Source of the DNA: Actinomadura hallensis
GTDB taxonomy: Bacteria > Actinomycetota > Actinomycetes > Streptosporangiales > Streptosporangiaceae
Assembly (NCBI RefSeq): GCF_006716765.1
Contig: NZ_VFPO01000001.1
Coordinates: forward strand, 3,100,001 to 3,164,000
DNA: 64,000 bases
Direction of reading: 5' to 3'
The notes beneath the pieces are model-generated. The model was given only the letters and a program-made list of their open reading frames with translations, searched no databases and was not told the DNA's origin. Within the stretch, counting starts at the first letter, position 1. Each line of letters starts with the position of its first letter. The position numbers and the translations under genes are program-made. This document shows positions 40,667 to 49,477 of the stretch, piece by piece.

Positions 40667-42408
40667 GCCGCGCCGGCCGGGCGGCGAGCGTCGCGGAGGC
40701 CGTGGGCGAGACCCTCGTGCGCCTCGGCGCCCGCACCGTCTTCGGGGTGGTCGGCAGCGGCAACTTCCACGTCACCAACGCGCTGGTCGCGGCCGGCGCG
40801 CGGTTCGTCGCCGCCCGGCACGAGGCCGGTGCCGCCACGATGGCCGACGCCTACGCGCGGGTGAGCGGGGAGCTCGGCGTGGTGTCGCTGCACCAGGGGC
40901 CGGGGCTGACCAACGCGGTCACCGGCATCGCCGAGGCGGCCAAGAGCCGCACGCCGCTGCTGGTGGTCGCGGGCGAGACGGCCGCGGCCGCCGTCCGCTC
41001 CAACTTCCGCGTCGACCAGGCGGCCATCGCCGCGGCGGTCGGCGCCGTCCCCGAGCGGGTCCACTCCCCGCGGACCGCGCTCGCCGACGTGGCCCGCGCC
41101 TGCCGCACGGCCGTCGCGGAGCGCCGCACGGTCCTGCTGGGCCTGCCCCTCGACATCCAGGAGGCCGAGCATCCGGACGCCGAGCATCCGGACGCCGGGC
41201 ATCCGGACGCCGGGCATCCGGACGCCGGGCAGGACCCGCCGCCCGCCCGCGGGGGACCGCGGATCCCGCCGCTGCCGGTGCCGCCGCCGGACGCGGTCGC
41301 CCGGCTGGCCGACCTGCTCCAGGCCGCCGCGCGGCCGGTGTTCATCGCCGGGCGCGGCGCGCGGCTGGCGGGCGCCCGCGAGCCCCTCCTGGAACTGGCC
41401 GCCCGCTGCGGCGCGCTGCCCGCCACCTCCGCGGTGGCGCGGGGGCTGTTCGCCGGCGACCCGTTCGCCCTGGACGTCAGCGGCGGCTTCGCCACCCCCG
41501 CCGCCGCCGAGCTGATCGCCGGCGCGGACCTCGTCGTCGGCTGGGGCTGCTCGCTGAACATGTGGACGACCCGGCACGGCGCCCTCATCGGCGGGGACGC
41601 CCGGGTCGTGCAGGTCGACGTGGACGCCCGCGCGCTCGGCGCGCACCGCCCCGTCGACCTCGGCCTCATCGGCGACGCCGCCGAGACCGCGCGGGCCGCC
41701 GCCGCGGAGCTGGAGGCGCGCGGCCACTCCGCGACCGGCTACCGCACGGAGGAGGTGGCCGACCGGCTCGCCCGGGAGGGGCGCTGGCAGGACGTCCCCT
41801 ACGAGGAGCATCCTCCGGGAGAGGACGACGGCGGCCCCCGCATCGACCCGCGGACGCTGACCATCGCCCTCGACCGGATGCTGCCGCGCGAGCGCACCGT
41901 CGCCGTCGACTCGGGCAACTTCATGGGCTACCCCGCGATGTTCCTCGAGGTCCCCGACGACGACGCGTTCGTGTTCACCCAGGCGTTCCAGTCGGTCGGG
42001 CTCGGCCTGGCGACCGCCATCGGCGCCGCCGTGGCCCGCCCCGACCGGCTCACCGTCGCGGCGCTCGGCGACGGCGGCGCGCTGATGTCGGTCGCAGAGC
42101 TGGAGACGGCCGTCCGGCTCGGGCTCGGGCTGCTCGTGGTCGTCTACGACGACGAGGCGTACGGCGCGGAGGTCCACCACTTCGGCCCCGGCGGGCATCC
42201 GCTGGACACCGTCACGTTCCCGCCCGCCGACCTGGCCGCGATCGGCCGCGGTTTCGGCTGCGCGGCGGCGACCGTCCGGCGGCGCGAGGACCTCGACGCG
42301 GTGGCGGCCTGGCTGGCCGGCCCCCGCGACCGTCCGATGGTCGTGGACGCCAAGGTGACGCGGGACAGGCCCGCCTGGTGGCTGGAGGAGGCCTTCCGCG
42401 GCCACTGA
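40663..42408 (+). CDS. Thiamine-diphosphate-dependent enzyme (acetolactate synthase/benzoylformate decarboxylase-like)
   Basis: 581 residues in the Pyr-central-PP order. The catalytic Glu is in AARHEAGAATMADAYAR; LHQGPGLTNAVTGIAEA follows. The ThDP motif begins with GDGGALMSVAELETA and ends in YDDEAYGAEVHHF, where the usual metal-ligand Asn (NDxAYG) is Asp. A HPDAE/HPDAG repeat lies in the linker at residues ~169-188. It overlaps the cyclase stop. Decarboxylase or carboligase; which keto acid is used cannot be read from sequence. Confidence 0.85.
   Translation: MSRAGRAASVAEAVGETLVRLGARTVFGVVGSGNFHVTNALVAAGARFVAARHEAGAATMADAYARVSGELGVVSLHQGPGLTNAVTGIAEAAKSRTPLLVVAGETAAAAVRSNFRVDQAAIAAAVGAVPERVHSPRTALADVARACRTAVAERRTVLLGLPLDIQEAEHPDAEHPDAGHPDAGHPDAGQDPPPARGGPRIPPLPVPPPDAVARLADLLQAAARPVFIAGRGARLAGAREPLLELAARCGALPATSAVARGLFAGDPFALDVSGGFATPAAAELIAGADLVVGWGCSLNMWTTRHGALIGGDARVVQVDVDARALGAHRPVDLGLIGDAAETARAAAAELEARGHSATGYRTEEVADRLAREGRWQDVPYEEHPPGEDDGGPRIDPRTLTIALDRMLPRERTVAVDSGNFMGYPAMFLEVPDDDAFVFTQAFQSVGLGLATAIGAAVARPDRLTVAALGDGGALMSVAELETAVRLGLGLLVVVYDDEAYGAEVHHFGPGGHPLDTVTFPPADLAAIGRGFGCAAATVRRREDLDAVAAWLAGPRDRPMVVDAKVTRDRPAWWLEEAFRGH
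41167..41226 (+). repeat. 15-base tandem repeat in the ThDP-enzyme gene (4 units)
   Basis: GAGCATCCGGACGCC twice (41167-41181, 41182-41196), then GGGCATCCGGACGCC twice (41197-41211, 41212-41226). Encodes EHPDA EHPDA GHPDA GHPDA between the N-terminal and central domains. Confidence 0.95.
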
Positions 42409-42466
42409 CCCCCGGCCGTCCGCCCCCGGGACGGAACGGACGGTGTGGGGGCGCTCACGCGGGGAA

Positions 42467-42482
42467 GATCACGAGCGTGATC
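42467..42482. promoter_or_regulatory. Palindrome upstream of glpF
   Basis: Perfect 7-base arms GATCACG/CGTGATC around AG. It is 130 bases upstream of glpF and 59 bases after the ThDP-enzyme stop. Either an operator for the glycerol genes or a weak terminator; it has no T-run and sits well upstream of the promoter. Confidence 0.4.
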
Positions 42483-42538
42483 GTCTCCGGGGGTGATGAT
42501 GGGCGGTCCGGGATGCCGACATTGTCGTCACAGGGCCG

Positions 42539-42568
42539 TTGACCGATCTTGTCGCGCGACTTTACCTT
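42539..42568 (+). promoter_or_regulatory. Promoter candidate of glpFK with an embedded palindrome
   Basis: TTGACC (42539-42544), an 18-base spacer and TACCTT (42563-42568) form a good housekeeping-type promoter. The spacer contains the perfect 10-base palindrome GTCGCGCGAC (42551-42560), where a bound repressor would block polymerase. The start of transcription would fall near 42575, leaving a ~37-base leader. Confidence 0.5.
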
Positions 42569-42611
42569 CGCGGCGGTTGTGCCGTACGTCACACACCGCC
42601 GAGGAGGAGAG

Positions 42612-43460
42612 ATGACGCGAGGGCCGAAGGTCCCGGGACTCGCCGGGGAGCTGATGGCGGAGTTCGCCGGGACGATGATCCTGATCCTTTTCGGGGTGGG
42701 CGTCGTCGCGCAGGTCATCGCGGGGAGCGGGCTGGGGGACCCGCAGAGCCTGGGGGACCACGACAGCATCGCGTGGGCGTGGGGCATCGGGGTGACCCTC
42801 GGCGTGTACGTCTCGGCCCGCATCAGCGGCGGCCACATCAACCCGGCCGTCACCGTCGCCTTCGCGTGCTTCAAGGGCTTCCCGTGGCGCAAGGTGCTGC
42901 CGTACTCCCTCGCGCAGATCGCGGGGGCGTTCGCGGGCGCGCTGATCGTCCGGTGGAACTACAGCGAGATCCTGCAGCGGTTCGACCCCGGGCTGACGGA
43001 GAAGTCGCACATCGTGTTCTCGACCATGCCCGGCAACGGGACGCTGCCGATCGGGACGTGGGGGGCGTTCCGCGACCAGGTGATCGGCACCGCGATCCTG
43101 CTGTTCCTGGTGATGGCCCTGATCGACCTGCGCAACGCGCCGCCGCTGGCGAACCTGGCCCCGTTCATGATCGGGCTGATCGTGGTGGCGATCGGGATGG
43201 CGTTCGGCTCGGCCGCCGGGTACGCGATCAACCCCGCCCGCGACCTCGGCCCGCGGCTCGTCCAGTTCCTGACGGGTTACGACAACCCCTGGAGCGATCA
43301 GTACGGGAACCTGTATTTCTGGGTCCCGATCGCGGGGCCGCTCATCGGCGCAGTCGTCGGCGCCGCGCTCTACGTCCTGCTCATCGGCCGCAACCTCCCC
43401 GGCGAGAAGGAGGCGACGGTCGAGGTCGTGGAGCGCCGGCCGGATTACGAGGTTTCCTGA
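42612..43460 (+). CDS. glpF: Glycerol uptake facilitator (aquaglyceroporin)
   Basis: 282-residue MIP-family channel with six predicted membrane segments and both NPA boxes: [10 protein letters not shown] and [12 protein letters not shown]. The Asp after the second NPAR marks the glycerol-conducting group. ATG 42612 follows GAGGAGGAG. It precedes glpK by 35 bases as in other glycerol operons. Charged, cytoplasmic C-terminal tail (~[12 protein letters not shown]). Confidence 0.93.
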   Translation: MTRGPKVPGLAGELMAEFAGTMILILFGVGVVAQVIAGSGLGDPQSLGDHDSIAWAWGIGVTLGVYVSARISGGHINPAVTVAFACFKGFPWRKVLPYSLAQIAGAFAGALIVRWNYSEILQRFDPGLTEKSHIVFSTMPGNGTLPIGTWGAFRDQVIGTAILLFLVMALIDLRNAPPLANLAPFMIGLIVVAIGMAFGSAAGYAINPARDLGPRLVQFLTGYDNPWSDQYGNLYFWVPIAGPLIGAVVGAALYVLLIGRNLPGEKEATVEVVERRPDYEVS

Positions 43461-43495
43461 CGGGGTCCCGCCCCTCCAGCAGAAAGGCAGAGTCC

Positions 43496-45013
43496 ATGGC
43501 CGACTTCGTCGGAGCGCTCGACCAGGGCACCACCAGCACCCGATTCATGATCTTCGACCACGGCGGCAACGAGGTCGCCCGCCACCAGCTCGAGCACGAG
43601 CAGATCATGCCGCGGGCGGGCTGGGTCGAGCACAACCCGACCGAGATCTGGGAGCGGACCAGGGCCGTCGTGCAGACGGCGATGAACCGCGCGAACCTCA
43701 CCCACGCCGACCTCGCCGCGTTCGGGATCACCAACCAGCGCGAGACCGCCGTGGTGTGGAACCGGCGCACCGGCCGCCCGTACTACAACGCGATCGTCTG
43801 GCAGGACACCCGCACCGACCGCATCGCCTCCGCGCTCGAGCGGGACGGCCGGGGCGACACCATCCGGCACCGCGCCGGCCTGCCGCCCGCCACGTACTTC
43901 TCCGGCGGCAAGGTCCAGTGGATCCTGGAGAACGTCGACGGCGTCCGCGAGGCGGCCGAGAAGGGCGACGCGGTCTTCGGGAACGTCGACACGTGGGTGC
44001 TGTGGAACCTGACGGGCGGCCCGGACGGCGGCGTGCACGTCACCGACCCGACCAACGCCAGCCGCACCATGCTGATGGACCTGGAGACCCTGGACTGGGA
44101 CGACGAGCTGCTGTCGTTCTTCGGCATCCCGCGGCAGATGCTCCCCGAGATCAGGCCGTCCTCGGCGCCCGAGCCGTACGGCGTGACGCGCGCGGACGGC
44201 CCCGTCGGCGGCGAGGTCCCCCTCACCGGGATCCTGGGCGACCAGCAGGCCGCCACGGTCGGGCAGGTGTGCTTCGCCCCCGGCGAGGCCAAGAACACCT
44301 ACGGCACCGGCAACTTCCTGCTGCTCAACACCGGTGAGGAGCTGGTCAGGTCCAAGGCCGGGATGCTCACCACCGTCTGCTACAAGTTCGGCGACGCCCG
44401 GCCCGTGTACGCGCTGGAGGGCTCGATCGCGGTGACGGGGTCGGCGGTGCAGTGGCTGCGCGACCAGCTGGGCATCATCTCCGGCGCGGCGCAGAGCGAG
44501 TCGCTGGCCCGGCAGGTCGACGACAACGGCGGCGTCTACTTCGTGCCCGCCTTCTCGGGCCTGTTCGCCCCCTACTGGCGGTCGGACGCCCGCGGCGCCA
44601 TCGTCGGCCTGTCGCGCTTCAACACCAACGCGCACCTGGCCCGCGCCACCCTGGAGTCGATCTGCTATCAGTCCCGCGACGTGGTCGAGGCCATGCGGGA
44701 GGACTCCGGCGTCGCCCTGGACGTGCTCAAGGTCGACGGCGGCGTCACCGCCAACGAGCTGTGCATGCAACTCCAGGCCGACATCCTCGGCGTCCCGGTG
44801 TCGCGGCCCGTCGTGGCCGAGACCACCGCACTCGGCGCCGCGTACGCCGCCGGCCTGGCCGTCGGCTTCTGGAACGGCACCGACGAGCTCCGCCGGAACT
44901 GGAACGAGGACCGGCGCTGGGAGCCCACCTGGGACGAGGAGCGCCGCCGCGCCGGCTACGCGGGCTGGAAGAAGGCCGTCGAGCGCACCTACGGGTGGGT
45001 GGACGTGGACTGA
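43496..45013 (+). CDS. glpK: Glycerol kinase
   Basis: 505-residue FGGY-family kinase: [16 protein letters not shown] (phosphate 1), [39 protein letters not shown] and [20 protein letters not shown] are canonical. It phosphorylates glycerol entering through GlpF. The ribosome site before ATG 43496 is AAAGG, 10 bases away. Glycerol-3-phosphate dehydrogenase is not adjacent. Confidence 0.96.
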   Translation: MADFVGALDQGTTSTRFMIFDHGGNEVARHQLEHEQIMPRAGWVEHNPTEIWERTRAVVQTAMNRANLTHADLAAFGITNQRETAVVWNRRTGRPYYNAIVWQDTRTDRIASALERDGRGDTIRHRAGLPPATYFSGGKVQWILENVDGVREAAEKGDAVFGNVDTWVLWNLTGGPDGGVHVTDPTNASRTMLMDLETLDWDDELLSFFGIPRQMLPEIRPSSAPEPYGVTRADGPVGGEVPLTGILGDQQAATVGQVCFAPGEAKNTYGTGNFLLLNTGEELVRSKAGMLTTVCYKFGDARPVYALEGSIAVTGSAVQWLRDQLGIISGAAQSESLARQVDDNGGVYFVPAFSGLFAPYWRSDARGAIVGLSRFNTNAHLARATLESICYQSRDVVEAMREDSGVALDVLKVDGGVTANELCMQLQADILGVPVSRPVVAETTALGAAYAAGLAVGFWNGTDELRRNWNEDRRWEPTWDEERRRAGYAGWKKAVERTYGWVDVD

Positions 45014-45019
45014 GCGGAG

Positions 45020-45033
45020 CCCCGCCGGCGGGG
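45020..45033. terminator. Palindrome after glpK
   Basis: Perfect 14-base CCCCGCCGGCGGGG starting 6 bases after the glpK stop and flanked by partly complementary GAG/CTC. A likely transcription stop; the protease gene follows with its own promoter region (TAGCAT at 45078-45083 could be a -10 box). Confidence 0.45.
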
Positions 45034-45145
45034 GGCCTCTACCGGCCGGGGCCCTTCTCCGGCGGCCGAAGATGATCTAGCATCCGGCCGACAGCGTCGT
45101 CACCGGCCGGCGTGCTCCCACCCGGCCCATTCCGAGAGGATCCCC

Positions 45146-46012
45146 ATGACCCGACGCCGCCTCGCCGCCGCGGCCCTCGCCGCCGCCTCCGCCGCCGCCC
45201 TGGGCGCCGGCACGCTCGCCACCGCGAGCGCCGCCCAGGCCGCGCCCGCCCCGGCCGCACCCGCCCCGCACGAGCGCGCGGAGGTGGACTTCACCGGGAT
45301 CGTCGCGCTCAGCAACTGCTCGGGCTCCATCGTCCGGGGACCGCGTTCCCGCGACACCGACGCGGCGCTGGTCATGACCAACGGCCACTGCCTGGAGACG
45401 GGCATGCCCGGCGCCGGCGAGGTCGTCGTCGACCAGCCGTCGTCCCGGACGTTCACGCTCCTCGACCGGACCGGGACCAAGGAGCTCGGCACCCTGCGGG
45501 CCACCCGCATCGAGTACGCCACGATGACCGACACCGACGTGGCGGTCTACCGGCTCGACACCACCTACGCGGCCATCCGCGCGCGCCACGGCGTGCCCGC
45601 GCTGCGCCTGTCCGCGGCCAGGCCACAGGACGGCACCCCGATCCGGGTCGTGTCGGGCTACTGGAAGACGATCTACAGCTGCAAGATCGACGAGACCGTC
45701 CACCGGCTGCGCGAGGCGGAGTGGACCTGGAAGAACTCGCTGCGCTACACCCCCGAGTGCCAGACCATCGGCGGCACGTCCGGCTCGCCGGTCGTCGACG
45801 CGCGGACCCGCCACGTCGTCGGGGTCAACAACACCGGCAACGAGGACGGCGAGCGCTGCACGCTGAACAACCCGTGCGAGGTCGACCGGAGGGGCAACGT
45901 CACCGTCCGCCAGGGGATCAACTACGGGCAGCAGACGTACCAGCTCGCCCGCTGCCTCGGCAAGGGCAACGACGTCGTGCTGGACAGGAAGTGCGCTCTG
46001 CCCAGGCCGTGA
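45146..46012 (+). CDS. Secreted trypsin-like serine protease
   Basis: 288 residues. A signal peptide (TRRRLAAAA..., cleavage near AQA-AP at ~33) leads to a chymotrypsin-fold protease with His81 (MTNGHCLE), Asp131 (TMTDTDVAVYRL) and Ser212 (GGTSGSPV). Six or more cysteines could form disulphides. There is no clear long pro-region. It converges on the sigma factor gene across a strong hairpin. Substrate unknown. Confidence 0.9.
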   Translation: MTRRRLAAAALAAASAAALGAGTLATASAAQAAPAPAAPAPHERAEVDFTGIVALSNCSGSIVRGPRSRDTDAALVMTNGHCLETGMPGAGEVVVDQPSSRTFTLLDRTGTKELGTLRATRIEYATMTDTDVAVYRLDTTYAAIRARHGVPALRLSAARPQDGTPIRVVSGYWKTIYSCKIDETVHRLREAEWTWKNSLRYTPECQTIGGTSGSPVVDARTRHVVGVNNTGNEDGERCTLNNPCEVDRRGNVTVRQGINYGQQTYQLARCLGKGNDVVLDRKCALPRP

Positions 46013-46020
46013 GTCGGGCG

Positions 46021-46050
46021 CCGGTCACGGGCCGCGCGGCCCGTGACCGG
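46021..46050. terminator. Bidirectional hairpin between protease and sigma factor
   Basis: Perfect 13-base arms (46021-46033, 46038-46050) around GCGC, directly after the protease stop. It is followed by three copies of a 13-base unit (GTGACCGGCACGC type, 46043-46081). Confidence 0.75.
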
Positions 46051-46083
46051 CACGCGTGACCGGCTCGCGTGACCGGCGCGGGG

Positions 46084-46872
46084 TCACCGCTCCGCGAGGA
46101 GCCCGGTGCGGAGCCGGTCCAGGGTGGCCCTGAGCAGCCGTGAGACGTGCATCTGCGACAGCCCGATGTGCTCGGCGATCTGCGTCTGGGTCTTGTTGCC
46201 GAAGAACCGCAGCAGCAGGATCGTCCGCTCCCGCTCGGGAAGCTCGTCGATCAGCGGGCCGAGGGCGTGCCCGTCGATGAACGCGTCCAGCGCCGGGTCC
46301 TCGGACCCGAGGTATTCGCCGACCGTGCCGTGGTCGCCGGACTGCGACCCGTCCGCCGGGGCCTCCAGCGACAGCGGGCGGTAGGCGTCGCACGCGACGA
46401 TGACCTCGACGGTCTCCTCCTCGGTGATGCCCATGAGCGCGGCGATCTGCGCGGTGGTGGGGGACGTGCCGTTCTCGCGGGTGTACTCCTGGACGGTGCG
46501 CTGCAGGAGGGGGCGCAGCTCCTGGATGCGGCGCGACACCCGGACGCCCCAGGTCTTGTCGCGGAAGTGCCGCTTCACCTCGCCGGTCACGACCGGGTAG
46601 GCGTAGGTGACGAACCGGTCCCCGATCCCGGGGTCGAACCGGTTGATGGCCTTCACGAGCCCCAGATAGGCCACCTGCTGGAGGTCGTCGATGGGCTCCC
46701 CGCGGCCGGCGTACCGGCGCGCGACGCCGCGCACGAGAGGTGCGTGCAGTTCGACGATGCGCGCCCGCAGCCGCTCTCGTCTGGGATCGTCCTCGGCGAG
46801 CCGGTTCATCTCCGCCAGCAGGTCCTCTGCTTGTCCGTCGTCGAAACGCGTGCTGGGCTGCGCCGACGCCAT
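46084..46872 (-). CDS. SigB/SigF/SigG-family RNA polymerase sigma factor
   Basis: 262 residues with regions 2-4 of the stress/sporulation class: region 2 LVRGVARRYAGRGEPIDDLQ then QVAYLGLVKAINRFDP, FVTYAYPVVTGEVKRHFRDK; region 3 ENGTSPTTAQIAALMGITEE; region 4 LPERERTILLLRFFGNKTQT, SQMHVSRLL. No anti-sigma or anti-anti-sigma gene is adjacent, unlike most sigB loci. ATG 46872 follows AAGGGAG. The upstream region holds a promoter of the class this family recognises, so autoregulation is likely. Confidence 0.92.
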   Translation of the reverse strand: MASAQPSTRFDDGQAEDLLAEMNRLAEDDPRRERLRARIVELHAPLVRGVARRYAGRGEPIDDLQQVAYLGLVKAINRFDPGIGDRFVTYAYPVVTGEVKRHFRDKTWGVRVSRRIQELRPLLQRTVQEYTRENGTSPTTAQIAALMGITEEETVEVIVACDAYRPLSLEAPADGSQSGDHGTVGEYLGSEDPALDAFIDGHALGPLIDELPERERTILLLRFFGNKTQTQIAEHIGLSQMHVSRLLRATLDRLRTGLLAER

Positions 46873-46935
46873 GCGGATGTCTCCCTTCAGAGAGAAGGCC
46901 GGCGAGTCCGGAGGCCGTCGCTCGGTGCGGGTCCC

Positions 46936-46960
46936 TTACCCGGTAAAAGGCGGATCACAC
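46936..46960 (-). promoter_or_regulatory. SigB/SigF-type promoter upstream of the sigma factor gene
   Basis: On the minus strand GTGT (46960-46957), a 15-base spacer and GGGTAA (46941-46936) fit the actinomycete SigB consensus GNNT-N14-16-GGGTA. It is about 64 bases before the sigma factor start. TTACC-C-GGTAA (46936-46946) also forms a palindrome over the -10. Confidence 0.6.
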
Positions 46961-46990
46961 CGAAACCGCCTCCGGCGCGGGGTTACAGGC

Positions 46991-47284
46991 CGGATCACCG
47001 AGCAGCGCCCCGACGAGCGCGTCTCCTGGACGTCGCTGGAGGGCCCGACCCACGCGGGGGTGGTGACCTTCCGCCGCCTGGACGCGACCACGACGCGCGT
47101 CACCGTCCGGCTGGAGATCGATCCGGAGCGGTTCGCGGAGAGGGCCGGCGCCCGCCTCGGCGCCCTCGGGCGACGCGTCAAGGGGGACCTGCGGCGCTTC
47201 AAGACCGTCGTCGAGTCCGGCGGCGCGCGGGGGACCGGCGGCCGGAGCGGACGGGTCCGCCGCACCGCCCCGCGCGGCCTGTGA
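46991..47284 (+). pseudogene. C-terminal remnant of an SRPBCC / cyclase-dehydrase-like gene
   Basis: The frame RITEQRPDERVSWTSLEG...GVVTFRRLDATTTRVTVRLE and ERFAERAGARLGALGRRVKG with DLRRFKTVVESGG is clearly the second half of an actinomycete SRPBCC (polyketide-cyclase-like) protein. The N-terminal half is missing and no start codon with a ribosome site precedes the homology; immediately upstream lies the sigma factor promoter. I read it as a deletion remnant. A short functional protein from an internal GTG is unlikely. Confidence 0.7.
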
Positions 47285-47584
47285 CCGGGCGCCGGCGACC
47301 GGGGCGCTTTCGATCGGCGAGGCGCCGGTGACCCCAGAAACTGGTGCGGCCCAGGCTCGGAGCACGGGACACGTGGTCCCGGGATCGCGAGTGGGCCGCG
47401 AACTGACTCTGCCCGCCCGCCCGCCTCCGTAAACCAGTAGGTGTCTCAATGTCACGCCCCGGGAAGCGCCCGGCGGCGCGGCGGCGGCCGCCTCCGACAT
47501 GGAACGGGCCGTCCCGGGTAACGGGCACGGCGACACCGGACCGGGCACCGGCGGCGTGCGGGCGCGGACGGGGGAGGGGGACGG
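47285..47584. other. 300-base spacer, no gene recognised
   Basis: Lies between the SRPBCC remnant and the pyruvyltransferase-like gene. It has moderately AT-rich words near 47430-47455 that may mark a promoter, and CCCGGGTAACGGG at ~47513-47525. No coding frame with normal codon bias is seen. Confidence 0.4.
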
Positions 47585-48475
47585 ATGCGCGTCCTGGTGA
47601 CGGGCTGGCCGAGCTTCCTGCACGGCGAGGCGACGGCCGGCGACGTGCTGGCGATGGAGGCGGTGCGGCGGGCCCTCGCCGCCGCCGGGGTGGGGTGCGA
47701 CCTCGCGTGGAGCCCGGTGTTCCGGCCGGGCGGCCTGGACCTCGGCCGCGCCGATCCCGCCCGCTACACCCATCTGGTGTTCGCCTGCGGGCCGCTGCGC
47801 GGCCGGCAGGTCGAGGAGCTGCACCGCCGGTACGCGCGCTGCACCCGCGTCGCGGTCGGCGTCTCGGTCGTCGACCCCGCGGATCCCGCGGTCACCGGTT
47901 TCGACGCGGTCCTCGCGCGCGACGCGCCCGCGGAGGCGCCGCGGCACGACCTGGCGGCGGTGCCCCCGGTCCCGTCCGTGCCCGTCGCGGGGGTCGTGCT
48001 GGCGCCGGGGCAGGCCGAGTACGGGGCGCGGCGGCTGCACGGGCGGGTCGAGCGGGAGCTGACGGAGTGGCTCGCCGCCCGCGGGTGCGCCCGGCTGCCG
48101 CTCGACACGCGGCTCGACCCGCGCGACTGGCGCCTGTTCACGACGGCGGCGGAGCTGGAGTCGGCGCTGCGCAGGCTCGACCTGGTGGTCACGACGCGGC
48201 TGCACGGGCTCGTCCTGGCGCTGAAGAACGGGGTCCCCGCGCTGGCCGTCGACCCGGTCGCCGGCGGCGCGAAGGTCACGGCCCAGGCGCGGGCGTGGTC
48301 GTGGCCCGCCGTCGTGACGGTGCCGCAGCCGCGGGCCGGGCGGGACGGGCCGCTGCTCGACCCGGCGGAGCTGGACCGCTGGTGGGACTGGTGCCTGGCG
48401 GCCGGGGGCATGAGGGCCCCGGCCGCCGACGGGGCGGTGCTCGGCGATCTGATGGAGGTGCTGGGCGTCCGCTGA
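47585..48475 (+). CDS. Polysaccharide pyruvyl transferase family protein
   Basis: 296 residues. The C-terminal half has the family signature LDLVVTTRLHGLVLALKNGV then PALAVDPVAGGAKVTAQARA, the sugar-nucleotide/PEP-binding region of PF04230 proteins such as CsaB and WcaK. These add pyruvate ketals to cell-surface glycans. ATG 47585 follows GGGGAGGGG. It converges on the heptose operon, so it may modify the same polymer; this is context only. Confidence 0.8.
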   Translation: MRVLVTGWPSFLHGEATAGDVLAMEAVRRALAAAGVGCDLAWSPVFRPGGLDLGRADPARYTHLVFACGPLRGRQVEELHRRYARCTRVAVGVSVVDPADPAVTGFDAVLARDAPAEAPRHDLAAVPPVPSVPVAGVVLAPGQAEYGARRLHGRVERELTEWLAARGCARLPLDTRLDPRDWRLFTTAAELESALRRLDLVVTTRLHGLVLALKNGVPALAVDPVAGGAKVTAQARAWSWPAVVTVPQPRAGRDGPLLDPAELDRWWDWCLAAGGMRAPAADGAVLGDLMEVLGVR

Positions 48476-48480
48476 GGACG

Positions 48481-48514
48481 GCCCGCGGCCGCGTCGCAGG
48501 CCAGCCCCGCGGGC
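48481..48514. terminator. Hairpin between pyruvyltransferase-like gene and glycan operon
   Basis: GCCCGCGG (48481-48488) and CCGCGGGC (48507-48514) arms with an 18-base loop, directly after the pyruvyltransferase stop and just past the end of the convergent operon. Confidence 0.5.
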
Positions 48515-48517
48515 GGG

Positions 48518-49477
48518 TCAGGCTGGGTGCGCGACCAGAAGCTCCCGGGCGAACCACTCCATCGTGTTGCGCAGCCCCTCCTCGATGGAAATGCGGGGCC
48601 TCCACCCGAGCACCTTCTCGGCCAGGGCGGTGTCGGGCCGCCGGACGCGCGGGTCGTCCTCGGGCAGGTCGATGAAGCGCACCCGCGACGGCGAGCCGGT
48701 CAGCTCGATGATCAGCCGGGCGAGCCCGGCCATGGACACCTCGTAAGGGCTGCCGATGTTGACCGGCCCCGGGTGGTCGGCCAGGGCGAGCGCGACGACC
48801 CCCCGCACGGTGTCGTCCACGTGGCAGATCGAACGGGTCTGCGAGCCGTCGCCGGTCACCGTGAGGTCCTCGCCGGTCAACGCCTGCCGCAGGAACGTGG
48901 GCACGGCGCGGCCGTCGTCGGGCCGCATCCGCGGGCCGTAGCTGTTGAAGATCCGCACGATCGTCGTGTCGAGGCCGCGGGAGTGCCGGAACGCCGACGT
49001 CAGGGCCTCCCCGAACCGCTTGGCCTCGTCGTAGACGCTGCGGGGCCCGACCGGGTTCACGTTGCCCCAGTACGTCTCGGGCTGCGGGTGGACGAGCGGG
49101 TCCCCGTACACCTCGGACGTGGAGGCCAGCACGAAGCGGGCGCCCTTGGCCTCGGCCAGGTCCAGCGCGTGGCGGGTGCCCTGGCTGCCGACCTCCAGCG
49201 TCTGGATCGGCAGCCGCAGGTAGTCGGCCGGCGACGCCGCCGAGGCCAGGTGGAAGACGTAGCCGACCTCGCCGGGCACGTGCACCGGCTCGGTGAGGTC
49301 GCGCCTGAGGAACCGGAAGTCCCGCCGCCCCGTCAGGTGGGCGATGTTGCGGGACGTGCCGGTCAGCAGGTTGTCCAGGCACACCACCGCGATGCCGCGG
49401 TCCAGCAGCGCCTCGCACAGGTGTGAGCCGACGAATCCGGACCCTCCGGTGACGACGGCGCGCGGGTGTCTCATCAT
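48518..49477 (-). CDS. UDP-xylose synthase-like NAD-dependent decarboxylase/epimerase
   Basis: 319-residue extended SDR. NAD motif TGGSGFVGSHL (10-20), FHLASAASPADYLRLPIQT and VGSQGTRHALDLAE, then TSEVYGDPLVHPQPETYWGN with Thr120-Ser121-Glu122, and Tyr149/Lys153 (SVYDEAKR). The Glu of the TSE triplet and the ASP.YLRLPI segment are typical of UDP-glucuronate decarboxylases. This is the last gene of the ten-gene minus-strand operon; it occupies the slot where LPS loci carry HldD. Two adjacent ATGs (49477, 49474) are possible; the first overlaps the upstream stop. Confidence 0.85.
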   Translation of the reverse strand: MMRHPRAVVTGGSGFVGSHLCEALLDRGIAVVCLDNLLTGTSRNIAHLTGRRDFRFLRRDLTEPVHVPGEVGYVFHLASAASPADYLRLPIQTLEVGSQGTRHALDLAEAKGARFVLASTSEVYGDPLVHPQPETYWGNVNPVGPRSVYDEAKRFGEALTSAFRHSRGLDTTIVRIFNSYGPRMRPDDGRAVPTFLRQALTGEDLTVTGDGSQTRSICHVDDTVRGVVALALADHPGPVNIGSPYEVSMAGLARLIIELTGSPSRVRFIDLPEDDPRVRRPDTALAEKVLGWRPRISIEEGLRNTMEWFARELLVAHPA

